Source: Paraplanobispora takensis
GTDB taxonomy: Bacteria; Actinomycetota; Actinomycetes; Streptosporangiales; Streptosporangiaceae
Assembly: GCF_016863195.1 (NCBI RefSeq)
Contig: NZ_BOOK01000007.1
Coordinates: forward strand, 1-64,000
DNA: 64,000 nucleotides
Direction: 5' to 3'
A program made the translations under genes and the position numbers. The notes under the pieces are model-generated. The model made no database searches and was not told the DNA's origin. It was given only the letters and a program-made list of their open reading frames with translations. Of the stretch, positions 1-8,771 are shown in pieces. Positions within the stretch are counted from its first letter, which is position 1, and every line of letters starts with the position of its first letter.

Positions 1-20
1 GGGCCGGGGCCGGGCAGGGG

Positions 21-1277
21 TCAGGCGCGGGGTGACCAGACGAGCAGGCCGAGGCACATCTCGTCGCTGGTGCCCTCGCCCCAGACCACATAGCGCGCCG
101 GCTGGTCGCGCAGGGCGGGCAGCTGCCTGCGCAGGCCCGCGTCGTGGGTGCAGGTCACCCGCAGGGTGTCGCTGGCCTCGACCTCGACCGGCTGCTCCAG
201 CGGGCGGATGGCCTGCTCGTCGAAGTTGTAGTTCGGGATGTCCAGCAACGTCCTCGCCCCCGGCGTGCCGGGGTTGAGCTCGACCTTGATGGCGCGGCCG
301 AGCAGGTGCATGTGCCCGGCGGTGGCGTACACCGTCCCCGGCGCCTCGAGCTTCTGGTCGCAGTGCTGGGTGGAGCCGGCCTTCGGGGGCGCGCCCCCGC
401 CGCAGAACTGGCCGAGGCCGTCGACGGCGCCGCGGGACTGTTCGCCGAAGCGTTCGACGACGTCGCGGACGGCGGCGCCGCGCTCGCACAGCGGGCCCGA
501 CTCCCCGGGCGCGCAGGGCAGCTCGACCGGGGCCGCGAGGGTCGCGGTCTCCAGCGGCGTGCGGTCGGTCCCGCCGTCGGCCAGGCGGAGCCGGATCGCC
601 GAGCGGTCGCTCCCGCCGGCCCTGCCCTGGGTGGCGAGCAGGTTGTAGTGCACCTGCATGATCAGCTTGCTGCCGGGCGGCATCGCGTAGCCGAGCTTCT
701 CGTTCAGCAGGGTCTCGTCGGCCCCGGGCGCCCAGTGGGCGACCCAGGCGCCGTCGCCGACCCCGGCGTCGCCGAAGCAGGTCCATCCCTCGTCCGGGGT
801 GCGCTTGTCGAGCGCGACGGCCTTCTCGGCCTGCTCGGCGTCGACGCGGAAGATGATCGCGTGGTGGACGAGGTCGGTGTTCTGCGGCAGGAACTGGCTG
901 CCGGTGAGGTACGCCTTCTCCTTCAGCCCGGGGTCGAGCAGGAAGCAGCGGTACTCGTCGGTCCCCCCGGAGGGGGCCTTCGGGGTGTACGGCTCGGGCA
1001 GGGTGAGGCTGACGAACCGCTCGGAGTCGCGCAGCGGCGCCGCGGGCGGGGGCGTGGCGGAGCTCCCGTGACCGCCGTGGGCCCGCCCGTCACGGGCCTC
1101 GCCGGAACCGCTCTGGCCGCCGGAACCGCTCTGGCCGCCGGTCGCGCCCGCGGCCGGGGAGGCGGCGGTGCCCGCCTGCCCGGAACACGCCGCGGCGAGG
1201 ACGACGGCGGCGAGCGCCGCGGTCACCGCGCCCAGTCTCCGTGTCCGCCGTCCCGGTCTCCGGATCGTGCGTTCCAT
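21..1277 (-). CDS. Copper type II monooxygenase-like lipoprotein (PHM/DBM fold)
   Basis: 418-residue secreted lipoprotein. The N-terminus has an Arg-rich n-region, a hydrophobic stretch and a lipobox ending at Cys31 (LAAAC), followed by a Gly/Ser/Gln linker of about 60 residues containing a duplicated GGQSGS unit. The rest looks like the peptidylglycine alpha-hydroxylating / dopamine beta-monooxygenase fold. An HH pair (138-139) and His210 in MQVHYN match the CuA ligands; HMH (322-324) and Met407 in DEMC match the CuM ligands, so all six copper ligands appear present. Such enzymes hydroxylate using copper and ascorbate; the substrate here is unknown. The ATG at 1277 is chosen because GGGGGC lies just upstream and it begins the signal peptide; the frame stays open further upstream. 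Confidence 0.8.
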   Translation of the reverse strand: MERTIRRPGRRTRRLGAVTAALAAVVLAAACSGQAGTAASPAAGATGGQSGSGGQSGSGEARDGRAHGGHGSSATPPPAAPLRDSERFVSLTLPEPYTPKAPSGGTDEYRCFLLDPGLKEKAYLTGSQFLPQNTDLVHHAIIFRVDAEQAEKAVALDKRTPDEGWTCFGDAGVGDGAWVAHWAPGADETLLNEKLGYAMPPGSKLIMQVHYNLLATQGRAGGSDRSAIRLRLADGGTDRTPLETATLAAPVELPCAPGESGPLCERGAAVRDVVERFGEQSRGAVDGLGQFCGGGAPPKAGSTQHCDQKLEAPGTVYATAGHMHLLGRAIKVELNPGTPGARTLLDIPNYNFDEQAIRPLEQPVEVEASDTLRVTCTHDAGLRRQLPALRDQPARYVVWGEGTSDEMCLGLLVWSPRA

Positions 1278-1463
1278 GATCGCCCCCTGTCTGTCCGCTG
1301 CCGGCACGCGCGGCGGGGAAGACCCCGCCGCGCCCTGCCTTCCAGACTTCCCGCCCCCGGGGTGCCCCTCCATCGGCCGCAAGGGCGAAAGCCCGTCTAG
1401 TCCCGGGGGAGGAGACGATGCTTCCGCAGGGGTAGGCGGCAGGGCGCGGATGGGACCGGGGGG

Positions 1464-1721
1464 TCAGCCGACGACCTCGTCGAGGTAGCACCAGCGCCAG
1501 TTCTCGCCCGGCTCGAAGGAGACGATGACCGGGTGGCCGCTCTCCTTGAAGTGGGCGGTGGCGTGCTTGTTCGGCGAGGAGTCACAGCACCCGATGTGGC
1601 CGCATGACAGGCATCGGCGCAGGTGGACCCAGCCACTGCCGACGGCCAGGCACTCCTCGCACCCGCCGGGGGTGCGCGCGGCCGGATCCTGGGCGGTGAC
1701 GATGTGTTCGCAGGCGGACAT
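1464..1721 (-). CDS. UBP-type zinc finger protein
   Basis: 85-residue protein that is essentially one ZnF-UBP domain. Ligand-like residues run in the expected order: CEH near the N-terminus, CEEC, CLSCGHIGCC, then H-x3-H and a later HP, ending with the typical WRWCYLDE segment. In eukaryotes this fold binds the ubiquitin C-terminus; in actinobacteria stand-alone copies are common and their partner is unknown. The ATG at 1721 has GAGGGAG just upstream and is preferred to an in-frame GTG at 1733. The gene is divergent from the transport operon that starts at 1874. Confidence 0.85.
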   Translation of the reverse strand: MSACEHIVTAQDPAARTPGGCEECLAVGSGWVHLRRCLSCGHIGCCDSSPNKHATAHFKESGHPVIVSFEPGENWRWCYLDEVVG

Positions 1722-1768
1722 GTTCTCCCTCACGCTGTCGGCTCACCGCCGATCGTACGGCCAGAGCA

Positions 1769-1786
1769 GTGTTCCAATTTGGACAC
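1769..1786. promoter_or_regulatory. Imperfect palindrome in the UBP/liv divergent promoter region
   Basis: Core CCAA-T-TTGG flanked by GTGT and ACAC gives an 18-bp imperfect inverted repeat about 90 bp upstream of the liv-type operon and 50 bp upstream of the zinc-finger gene. It could be an operator; no adjacent regulator gene exists to pair with it. Confidence 0.3.
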
Positions 1787-1873
1787 CTCTCGCCGGACCT
1801 ATTGATCAGAGGTTCGGTGTGACTCACTCTGTGCTTCATCGGGGGTGACCTAGGACACACCTCAGGGAGCCCG

Positions 1874-2659
1874 ATGCTCGAAGTGCGCAACCTCGAGGCC
1901 GTCTACGACGACGTGATGCTGGTGCTGCGCGGTGTCAGCCTGCGGGTGCCGGCCGGCTCGGTCGTGGCCCTGCTCGGCGCGAACGGCGCGGGCAAGACCA
2001 CCCTGCTCCGCGCCCTGTCGGGCCTGCTGGACGTGCACGACGGCGAGATCACCAAGGGATCGGTCCTCCTGGACGGCGAGCCCGTCCACGGCCTGCTGCC
2101 CGCGCAGCTCGTGCGGCGCGGGATCAGCCAGGTGATGGAGGGCCGGCGGATCTTCGCCGAGCTCACCGTCGAGGAGAACCTGAAGGTCGGCGCGCACACC
2201 GCGCCCCGGCGGGCGGCCGCGAACCTGGAACGGGTCTACGGGCTGTTCCCGCTGCTCAAGGAGCGGCGCAAGGGGGTGTCCGGCTATCTGTCGGGCGGCG
2301 AGCAGCAGATGCTGGCGGTGGGCCGCGCGCTCATGTCCGGGCCCCGCTACCTGCTGCTGGACGAGCCCAGCCTCGGCCTCGCCCCCGCCCTGGTGGGGCA
2401 GATCCGCGACCTCGTCGTCGAGATCAACAAGCAGGGGACCACGATCCTGCTCGTCGAGCAGAACGCCGCGATGGCCCTGTCGATCTCGACCCACGGCTAC
2501 GTGATGGAGACCGGGAAGATCGTCATGGACCGGCCCGCGGCCGAGCTGCTGGCCGATGAGGACATCAAGGAGTTCTACCTCGGCCTCGGCGCCGAGGGGG
2601 CGGTCAAGTCCTTCCGCGAGGTCAAGCACTACCGGCGCAGGAAGAGGTGGCTGTCGTGA
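1874..2659 (+). CDS. livF: ABC transporter ATP-binding protein, LivF type
   Basis: 261 residues, the usual LivF length. Walker A GANGAGKTT is at 35-43, the signature LSGGEQQ near 139, and Walker B LLLDEPSLGLAP follows. The motif SQVMEGRRIFAELTVEENL is typical of the LivF branch of the branched-chain-amino-acid (HAAT) importers. First gene of an operon continuing with livG, an acyl-CoA synthetase, livH, livM and a binding protein. CAGGGAG lies ahead of the ATG. Some HAAT transporters with a synthetase neighbour import fatty or aromatic acids, so the substrate should not be assumed to be an amino acid. Confidence 0.93.
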   Translation: MLEVRNLEAVYDDVMLVLRGVSLRVPAGSVVALLGANGAGKTTLLRALSGLLDVHDGEITKGSVLLDGEPVHGLLPAQLVRRGISQVMEGRRIFAELTVEENLKVGAHTAPRRAAANLERVYGLFPLLKERRKGVSGYLSGGEQQMLAVGRALMSGPRYLLLDEPSLGLAPALVGQIRDLVVEINKQGTTILLVEQNAAMALSISTHGYVMETGKIVMDRPAAELLADEDIKEFYLGLGAEGAVKSFREVKHYRRRKRWLS

Positions 2660-3453
2660 CCGGCGGGGAAGAGGAGCCGGGGGCCGCGCCGCCGGTGCTG
2701 ACGTTCGAGGACGTCGGGCTCTCCTTCGCCGGGGTCACGGCGATCGACGGAGTCTCCTTCGAGGTCGCCCCGGCCGAGCTGTTCGCCGTGATCGGGCCGA
2801 ACGGCGCCGGCAAGACGTCGGTCTTCAACGTGCTGTCCGGGGTCTACCGGCCCCAGCGCGGCAGGGTGACCTTCCTCGGCGAGGACATCCTCGGCCTGCC
2901 CCCGCACCGGATCGCGGAGATGGGCCTGGCCCGCACCTTCCAGAACGTGGAGCTGTTCCACAACCTGACCGTGCTGGACAACCTCATGCTGGGCCGCCAC
3001 CACCACTTCGGCTACGGCCCGCTGTCGGCGCTGCTCTGGCTCGGCCGGGCGCGCCGGCAGGAGCTGGCCGCCCGCGCCCGGGTGGAGGACATCATCGACT
3101 TCCTCGACCTGGCGGCCTGGCGCCGCCATCCCGTCCGGCTCCTGCCGTACGGCGTGCAGAAACGCGTCGAGCTGGGCCGGGCGCTGGCCATGGAGCCGCG
3201 GCTGCTGCTGCTGGACGAACCCGTGGCCGGGATGAACCTGGAGGAGACCGAGGACATGGCGCGCTTCGTGCTCGACGCCCGCGACGAGCTCGGGGTGCCC
3301 ATCGTGCTCGTCGACCACGACATGGGCCTGGTCATGGACCTGGCCGACCGGGTGCTCGTCCTCGACTTCGGCCGCCCGGTCGCGCTCGGCACCCCGGCCG
3401 AGGTGCAGAGCGACCCCGAGGTCATCGAGGCCTACCTGGGAGGAGCGCCATGA
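2656..3453 (+). CDS. livG: ABC transporter ATP-binding protein, LivG type
   Basis: 265 residues. Walker A GPNGAGKTS near 46-54; ARTFQNVELFHNLTVLDNLMLG is a classic LivG segment; Walker B LLLLDEPVAGMN. The usual LSGGQ signature is altered to LLPYGVQKRVELGRALA, common in this branch. The GTG at 2656 forms a GTGA overlap with the livF stop and has AGGAAGAGG upstream, so it is preferred to the GTG at 2647. It would form the second nucleotide-binding subunit with the LivF-like protein. Confidence 0.92.
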   Translation: MTGGEEEPGAAPPVLTFEDVGLSFAGVTAIDGVSFEVAPAELFAVIGPNGAGKTSVFNVLSGVYRPQRGRVTFLGEDILGLPPHRIAEMGLARTFQNVELFHNLTVLDNLMLGRHHHFGYGPLSALLWLGRARRQELAARARVEDIIDFLDLAAWRRHPVRLLPYGVQKRVELGRALAMEPRLLLLDEPVAGMNLEETEDMARFVLDARDELGVPIVLVDHDMGLVMDLADRVLVLDFGRPVALGTPAEVQSDPEVIEAYLGGAP

Positions 3454-5309
3454 CGCTCACACGCGAGCAGGAGCACACGCGCACCGCGACCGTCGTCACC
3501 CGGGTCCGCGACCGGGCCCGGGCCGCGCCCGCCCGGGTCGCCATGCGGGAGAAGGACCTCGGCATCTGGCAGGAGGTCACCTGGGCCGACTACTGGGAGA
3601 ACGTCCAGCTCGTCGCGCACGCCCTGCTCGCGCTCGGCGTCGAGCCCGGCGACCGGGTGGCCGTGCACTCGGAGAACCGGCGCGAGTGGCTCTACTCCGA
3701 CCTCGGGATCGTCGCGGTGCGCGGCGTCACGGTCGGCCTGTACCCCACCAACCCGCCCGCCGAGGTGGCCTACCTGCTCTCCCACTCCGGGGCGAGGATC
3801 CTCATCGCCGAGGACCAGGAGCAGGTGGACAAGGCCCTGGAGGTCGCCGGGCGCTGCCCGGACCTGGAGCGGATCGTCTACGTGGAGCCGCGCGGCATCC
3901 GCGGGCACTACCGCGACCCCCGGCTCATGCACTGGGACGAACTGCTGCAGATCGGGGCCGCCCACCGCGAGGAGCAGCCGGACGCCGTCGAGCGGCGGAT
4001 GGCCGCGACCCGCTCCGGCGACGTGGCCACGCTGATCTACACCTCCGGCACCACCGGCCCGCCCAAGGGCGTGATGCTGACCGTCGGCAACATCGAGTAC
4101 GCCGTCCGGGTGCTCGTCGAGGGTGGCGGCTTCGCCTCACCGCCGCCCTCGCAGGAGGACCTCGCGCTGTCGTACCTGCCGCTGTGCCACGTGGCCGAGC
4201 GGGCCTTCACCGTCTGGTTCAACGCCGCCGCCGGGGTGCAGGTGAACTTCGCCGAGTCCATCGAGACCGTCCAGGCCAACCTGCGCGAGGTGCAGCCGAC
4301 GATCCTGTTCGGGGTGCCGCGCATCTGGGAGAAGGTGCTGGCCGGGGTCGAGATCCGGCTGGAGTCGGCCTCGCCGCTCAAGCGCGCGACCGCCCGGTTC
4401 TGGCTGCGGGTGGCCGACCGGATCGGTGACGAGCTGGTGCGCACCGGCGGCGCGCACACCCCGCTGACCAGGACGCTGTACGCCATCGGCTGGGTGTTCT
4501 GCTACCGCGCCCTGCGCGAGCGGCTGGGCATGCGCCGGGTCCGCTACGCCGCCTCCGGCGCCGCGCCGATCGCGCCCGCCGTGCTCAAGTTCTTCATGGG
4601 CATCGGCGTGGCCATGCACGAGCTGTACGGCATGAGCGAGAACACCGCCGTGGCCACCGGCAACCGCCCCGGGCGGATCAAGCTCGGCACCGTCGGCGAG
4701 CCGCACGAGGGCGTGGAGCTGAGGATCGACGAGATGACCGGGGAGATCCTCACCCGGCACCCGGGCACCTTCGCCGGGTACTGGCGCGACCCCCACGCCA
4801 CCGCCGAGGTGATCGACGCCGACGGCTGGCTGCACACCGGCGACGTCGGCGAGTGGGTGGAGGGCACCCACATCAGGATCACCGACCGGATGAAGGACAT
4901 CATCATCACGGCCGGCGGCAAGAACATCGCGCCGAGCGAGATCGAGAACGCGCTCAAGGCCTCGCCGTACATCAAGGAGGCCGTCGTCATCGGCGACCGG
5001 CGCAAGTACCTGACCGCGCTGATCGGCATCGAGCTCGACACCGTGGGGGAGTGGGCGCGCCGGCGCGGCCTGCCGTACACCACCTACCGCGACCTGTCGG
5101 ACAGGCCGCAGGTGCGGGAGCTGGTCCAGGGCGTGGTGGACGGCGTCAACGGGGAATTCGCCCGGGCCGAGCAGGTCAAGCGGTTCGCCATGCTGCCCAA
5201 GGAGCTCGACCACGAGGACGGCGAGCTGACCGCCACCCAGAAGGTCAAGCGGAGCGCGATCACCAGGCTCTTCGCCGACCTCGTCGAAGGGATGTACCGG
5301 GAGCGATGA
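3450..5309 (+). CDS. Long-chain-type acyl-CoA synthetase (AMP-binding)
   Basis: 619-residue ANL-superfamily ligase that adenylates a carboxylic acid and transfers it to CoA. The P-loop-like YTSGTTGPPKG, the LYGMSE motif, WLHTGDVGEW and the hinge region DRMKDIIITAGGKNIAP are present, so the enzyme looks complete. The long form with a C-terminal EQVKRFAMLPKELDHEDGEL segment is typical of long-chain (FadD15-like) synthetases. The ATG overlaps the livG stop (ATGA) and the stop overlaps the livH start. Its place inside the transporter operon suggests the imported acid is trapped as a CoA ester. Confidence 0.9.
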   Translation: MTLTREQEHTRTATVVTRVRDRARAAPARVAMREKDLGIWQEVTWADYWENVQLVAHALLALGVEPGDRVAVHSENRREWLYSDLGIVAVRGVTVGLYPTNPPAEVAYLLSHSGARILIAEDQEQVDKALEVAGRCPDLERIVYVEPRGIRGHYRDPRLMHWDELLQIGAAHREEQPDAVERRMAATRSGDVATLIYTSGTTGPPKGVMLTVGNIEYAVRVLVEGGGFASPPPSQEDLALSYLPLCHVAERAFTVWFNAAAGVQVNFAESIETVQANLREVQPTILFGVPRIWEKVLAGVEIRLESASPLKRATARFWLRVADRIGDELVRTGGAHTPLTRTLYAIGWVFCYRALRERLGMRRVRYAASGAAPIAPAVLKFFMGIGVAMHELYGMSENTAVATGNRPGRIKLGTVGEPHEGVELRIDEMTGEILTRHPGTFAGYWRDPHATAEVIDADGWLHTGDVGEWVEGTHIRITDRMKDIIITAGGKNIAPSEIENALKASPYIKEAVVIGDRRKYLTALIGIELDTVGEWARRRGLPYTTYRDLSDRPQVRELVQGVVDGVNGEFARAEQVKRFAMLPKELDHEDGELTATQKVKRSAITRLFADLVEGMYRER

Positions 5310-6193
5310 AGGGCGTGCTCGAATCGCTGATCAGAGGGCTGGGCACCGGGTCGGTCTACGCGCTGCTGGCCCTCGGATTCGTGATCATCTACAAGGCGAC
5401 GCGGGTGATCAGCTTCGCCCAGCCCGCCCTCATGATCGCCGGTGCGGTGGCGGTCAGCTATCTGGTCCAGGTGACCGGCTTCTACGTCGCGGTCCTGCTG
5501 TCCACCCTGCTGATCGCCGGGGTCGCGCTGGTCGTCGAGCGGGTCGCGATCCGGCCGATGGTGGGCCGGCCCGTCTTCGTCGTGGCGATCATCACGCTCG
5601 GCGTCGACGTGGTCATCCGGGTGGTGGTCAACGGCTTCATCGGGCTCGACGTGCGACAGGTCGGCGACCCGTGGGGGCTGCGGCTGGCCGACATCGGCGG
5701 CCTGGCCGTGCAGCAGCGGTGGATCGCGATGTTCCTGACCACGGCCGTGCTGGTGGGGCTGCTGTTCGCCTTCTTCCGCTACACCCGCTACGGCCTGGCC
5801 ATGCGGGCGGCGGCCTTCGACCAGGAGACCGCGCTGGCCCAGGGCGTCTCGGTGGGCATGGTCTTCGCCCTGTCCTGGGGCCTGGCCGGAGGGCTGGCCG
5901 CCGTCGCCGGGACCTTCGTCGGCACCGGGCAGGGGGTGGACCAGCTCACCTGGATCATCGCGCTCAAGGCGCTGCCCGCGATCATCGTCGGCGGGCTCGA
6001 CTCACTCGGCGGCGCGGTGATCGGCGGGCTGGTGATCGGGGTCGTGGAGTCGCTCGTCCAGTCCTACCAGGGGGATCTGGCGCCCTGGCTGGGACAGAAC
6101 TTCGCGGTCGTCACGCCGTACGTGGTGATGCTCCTGGTCCTGCTGGTCAGGCCGTACGGCCTGTTCGGCACCCCGGAGGTGGAGCGCGTATGA
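5306..6193 (+). CDS. livH: Branched-chain-type ABC permease, LivH
   Basis: 295 residues with about eight hydrophobic segments and the LivH signatures GSVYALLALGFVIIYKATRVISFAQ at the N-terminus and IVGGLDSLGGAVIGGLVIGV near the C-terminus. Membrane subunit of the HAAT importer, paired with the LivM-type subunit that follows. Start ATG overlaps the synthetase stop (ATGA); stop overlaps the livM start in the same way, which implies translational coupling. Confidence 0.93.
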   Translation: MKGVLESLIRGLGTGSVYALLALGFVIIYKATRVISFAQPALMIAGAVAVSYLVQVTGFYVAVLLSTLLIAGVALVVERVAIRPMVGRPVFVVAIITLGVDVVIRVVVNGFIGLDVRQVGDPWGLRLADIGGLAVQQRWIAMFLTTAVLVGLLFAFFRYTRYGLAMRAAAFDQETALAQGVSVGMVFALSWGLAGGLAAVAGTFVGTGQGVDQLTWIIALKALPAIIVGGLDSLGGAVIGGLVIGVVESLVQSYQGDLAPWLGQNFAVVTPYVVMLLVLLVRPYGLFGTPEVERV

Positions 6194-7374
6194 CGCGGAT
6201 GACCGGACGGACCGGCGACCTGGAGGCGGTCGCGGAGCCCCCGCGGGCGGACCCGGCGGCCCCGCGGGCGCGCAGGCCCAGGGGACGGCCGCTGCTGTAC
6301 ACCTCCTACTCCCAGGACATGGCGCTGCTGGACACCCGGGCCAAGAAGGTCTGGCTGGCGCTGCTGCTCGGCGTCGCGATCCTGTCCAGCGGCCTGCCCG
6401 ACGACCTGCTGATCCTGCTGGCCGGCGGGTACGTCGCGGCGATCGGCGCCATCGGGCTCAACATCGTCACCGGCTACGCCGGCCAGGTCTCGCTCGGCCA
6501 CGCCTTCTTCGTCGCCGTCGGCGCCTACGCCGCGGCGGCGCTGTCGGGGGACCCCGAGGGCCGGGTCATCGGCTTCGGGATCACCAACATGATCGTCTGG
6601 CTGCCCGCCGCCGGACTGGTCGCGGCGCTGGCCGGGGTGCTCGTGGCGCCGCTGGCCGCCCGGCTGCGCGGCCTCTATCTGGCGGTCGTCACGCTCGGGC
6701 TGGTCTTCCTCGGCGAGCACGTCTTCAAGGAGTGGGACGACCTGACCGGGGGACCGGGGGTGGGCCGCCCGGCCGCGGTGCCCGAGCTGTTCGGGTTCCG
6801 CTTCGACGTCGACAGCGCGCTCGGCACCCGGGCGCAGTCGCTCTACATGCTGATGCTGGTCCTGCTCGTGGTCTTCGCGGTGGCCGCGCGCAACCTCGCC
6901 CGCTCCAGGATCGGCCGGGCCTTCTCCGCGATCCGCGACCGGGACATCGCCGCCGAGGTGATCGGCGTGCCGCTGACCCGGTACAAGACGCTCGCCTTCG
7001 CGATCTCCTCGTTCTACGCGGGCTGCGCGGGCGCGCTGATGTACACGATCACCGGGTTCTTCGACCCGGGCTCGTTCAACCTGCTGATGTCGGTGCAGTT
7101 CATCGCGATGATCCTGATCGGCGGCGTGGCCACGGTCTCCGGCGCCGTCGCCGGCGCGCTGTTCATCACCCTGCTGCCCCGGCTGACCCAGGAACTGCCC
7201 GCCCTGCTGCCCTTCGTCAGCGGCGACACCACCCAGACGCCCAACGTCTTCCAGATCCAGGTCGCCCTGTACGGCCTGCTGATCGTGTTGTTCCTGGTCT
7301 TCGAGCCGCGAGGGCTGTTCGGCCTGTGGGTCCGCGTGCGCGCCTACTGGAAGAGCTGGCCCTTCTCCTACTGA
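6190..7374 (+). CDS. livM: Branched-chain-type ABC permease, LivM
   Basis: 394 residues. A cytosolic Pro/Arg/Ala-rich extension of about 50 residues precedes the permease domain, which carries the LivM hallmarks GLNIVTGYAGQVSLGHAFF, AAEVIGVP and the C-terminal EPRGLFGLW. A segment AMILIGGVATVSGAVAGALF corresponds to the conserved cytoplasmic loop contacting the ATPases. ATGA overlap with livH. Confidence 0.93.
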   Translation: MTRMTGRTGDLEAVAEPPRADPAAPRARRPRGRPLLYTSYSQDMALLDTRAKKVWLALLLGVAILSSGLPDDLLILLAGGYVAAIGAIGLNIVTGYAGQVSLGHAFFVAVGAYAAAALSGDPEGRVIGFGITNMIVWLPAAGLVAALAGVLVAPLAARLRGLYLAVVTLGLVFLGEHVFKEWDDLTGGPGVGRPAAVPELFGFRFDVDSALGTRAQSLYMLMLVLLVVFAVAARNLARSRIGRAFSAIRDRDIAAEVIGVPLTRYKTLAFAISSFYAGCAGALMYTITGFFDPGSFNLLMSVQFIAMILIGGVATVSGAVAGALFITLLPRLTQELPALLPFVSGDTTQTPNVFQIQVALYGLLIVLFLVFEPRGLFGLWVRVRAYWKSWPFSY

Positions 7375-7413
7375 TCTCCCACCAAGCCCTCATCACGCCA
7401 AAGGAGTGAGTCC

Positions 7414-8700
7414 ATGTCGAAGCGCCACCTGGTGATAGCGGTCTCCGTGGTGGCCCTTCTGTCCGCGTGCGGCGTCATCCGGGGGGACGACGAGGACCAG
7501 AAGGCCGCCGTGACCACGGGAGTCACCAACGAGCCCTGCCCCTTGGCGGTGGACAGGAACAAGGGGTGCATCTATCTCGGCACCATCTCCGACCTGACAT
7601 CCGGGCCGTTCGCCGCGCTCGCCGTACCGATCACCCAGGCGCAGAAGGCGTTCTGGAACCGGGTCAACAAGGCGGGCGGCATCGGCGGCAAGTACGAGGT
7701 GGACGTGCAGGCCTACGTCCGCGACAACAAGTACAACCCCGAGACGCACAACCAGGTCTACCAGGAGATCAAGAACAACGTGCTCGGCCTGGCCCAGACG
7801 CTCGGCTCGCCGACCACCGCGGCCATCCTCGCCGACCTGAAGGCCAACAACGTGGTCTCGGCCCCCGCGTCGTGGACCTCGGCCTGGGAGTTCGAGGACG
7901 TCATCGTGGAGAGCGGCTCCAACTACTGCATCGAGTCGATGAACGCCGTCGACTACGCGATGGAGACCTACGAGCCCAAGACCGTGATGGCCGTGCACTA
8001 CGCCGGTGACTACGGCGCCGACGCCGCGGCCGGGGCGAAGATCGCGGCGGAGGGGAACGGCCTGGAGTTCACCGCGGTGGAGACCCCCGCCGGGGCGACC
8101 GAGCAGGGCCGGGCCATCACCGAGATCACCAAGAACAAGCCCGACCTGGTCATCCTGACCACCGGCCCGGCCGACGCCGCCGCGATCATCGGCCAGTCGG
8201 CCGCCGCCGGGTTCAAGGGCCGCTTCATCGGCACCGGACCCACCTGGAACCCGGCGCTGCTGCAGAGCCCGGCCGCGCCCGCGATCCTGGCCCTGTACGA
8301 GCAGTCGGCGCCCGGCAAGCCGTGGGGCGCCGACACCCCCGGCCACAAGGCGATGCGCGAGGCGCTGGGCAACGTCACGCCCAACGACGGCTACACCTCC
8401 GGCTGGTCCTGGTCCTACCCGCTCAAGGCCGCGCTGGACAAGATGGTCGCCGGCGGGGACGTCAGCCGCAAGGGCCTGCTCGCCGCGGTCAAGTCGCTGT
8501 CCACGGTCGACTACGAGGGCATGCTGCCCCCCGAGGCCGGAAACTACGCCGGCGACCCCAACACCGCGACGTTCCGGCAGACGCTGATCTCCAAGCCGGA
8601 CAGGGCGGCGCCCACCGGCGTCACGATCGTCAAGGACTTCTACACCGGCCCGACCGCGCAGTCCTACACGATGGACGGTCCCTGCTTCGACAAACTCTGA
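7414..8700 (+). CDS. ABC transporter substrate-binding lipoprotein, LivK/HAAT type
   Basis: 428-residue periplasmic-binding-type protein (peripla_BP_6 class). Signal peptide with lipobox LLSAC at residues 15-19. GTISDLTSGPFA and the later TPNDGYTSGWSWSYPLKAAL segments match the amino-acid/acid-binding family. AAGGAG sits ahead of the ATG, 39 bases after livM. Last gene of the operon, followed by a strong terminator. The ligand cannot be read from sequence; the synthetase in the operon points to a carboxylate. Confidence 0.9.
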   Translation: MSKRHLVIAVSVVALLSACGVIRGDDEDQKAAVTTGVTNEPCPLAVDRNKGCIYLGTISDLTSGPFAALAVPITQAQKAFWNRVNKAGGIGGKYEVDVQAYVRDNKYNPETHNQVYQEIKNNVLGLAQTLGSPTTAAILADLKANNVVSAPASWTSAWEFEDVIVESGSNYCIESMNAVDYAMETYEPKTVMAVHYAGDYGADAAAGAKIAAEGNGLEFTAVETPAGATEQGRAITEITKNKPDLVILTTGPADAAAIIGQSAAAGFKGRFIGTGPTWNPALLQSPAAPAILALYEQSAPGKPWGADTPGHKAMREALGNVTPNDGYTSGWSWSYPLKAALDKMVAGGDVSRKGLLAAVKSLSTVDYEGMLPPEAGNYAGDPNTATFRQTLISKPDRAAPTGVTIVKDFYTGPTAQSYTMDGPCFDKL

Positions 8701-8719
8701 TCCGCCCGGGAGGTCATGG

Positions 8720-8754
8720 CGGGCCGGTACGGCGGCGCACGCCGTACCGGCCCG
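8720..8754 (+). terminator. Intrinsic terminator of the liv-type operon
   Basis: Perfect 15-bp stem (8720-8734 with 8740-8754) with a 5-base loop, 19 bases after the binding-protein stop. There is little T tract, as is usual in GC-rich actinomycetes. The -10 of the next gene begins six bases later. Confidence 0.85.
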
Positions 8755-8759
8755 TTGGG

Positions 8760-8765
8760 TAGTGT
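8760..8765 (+). promoter_or_regulatory. Putative -10 (TAGTGT), leaderless start
   Basis: TAGTGT ends six bases before the ATG at 8772, where no Shine-Dalgarno is visible; this fits transcription starting at or next to the start codon. Confidence 0.45.
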
Positions 8766-8771
8766 CGGGTC

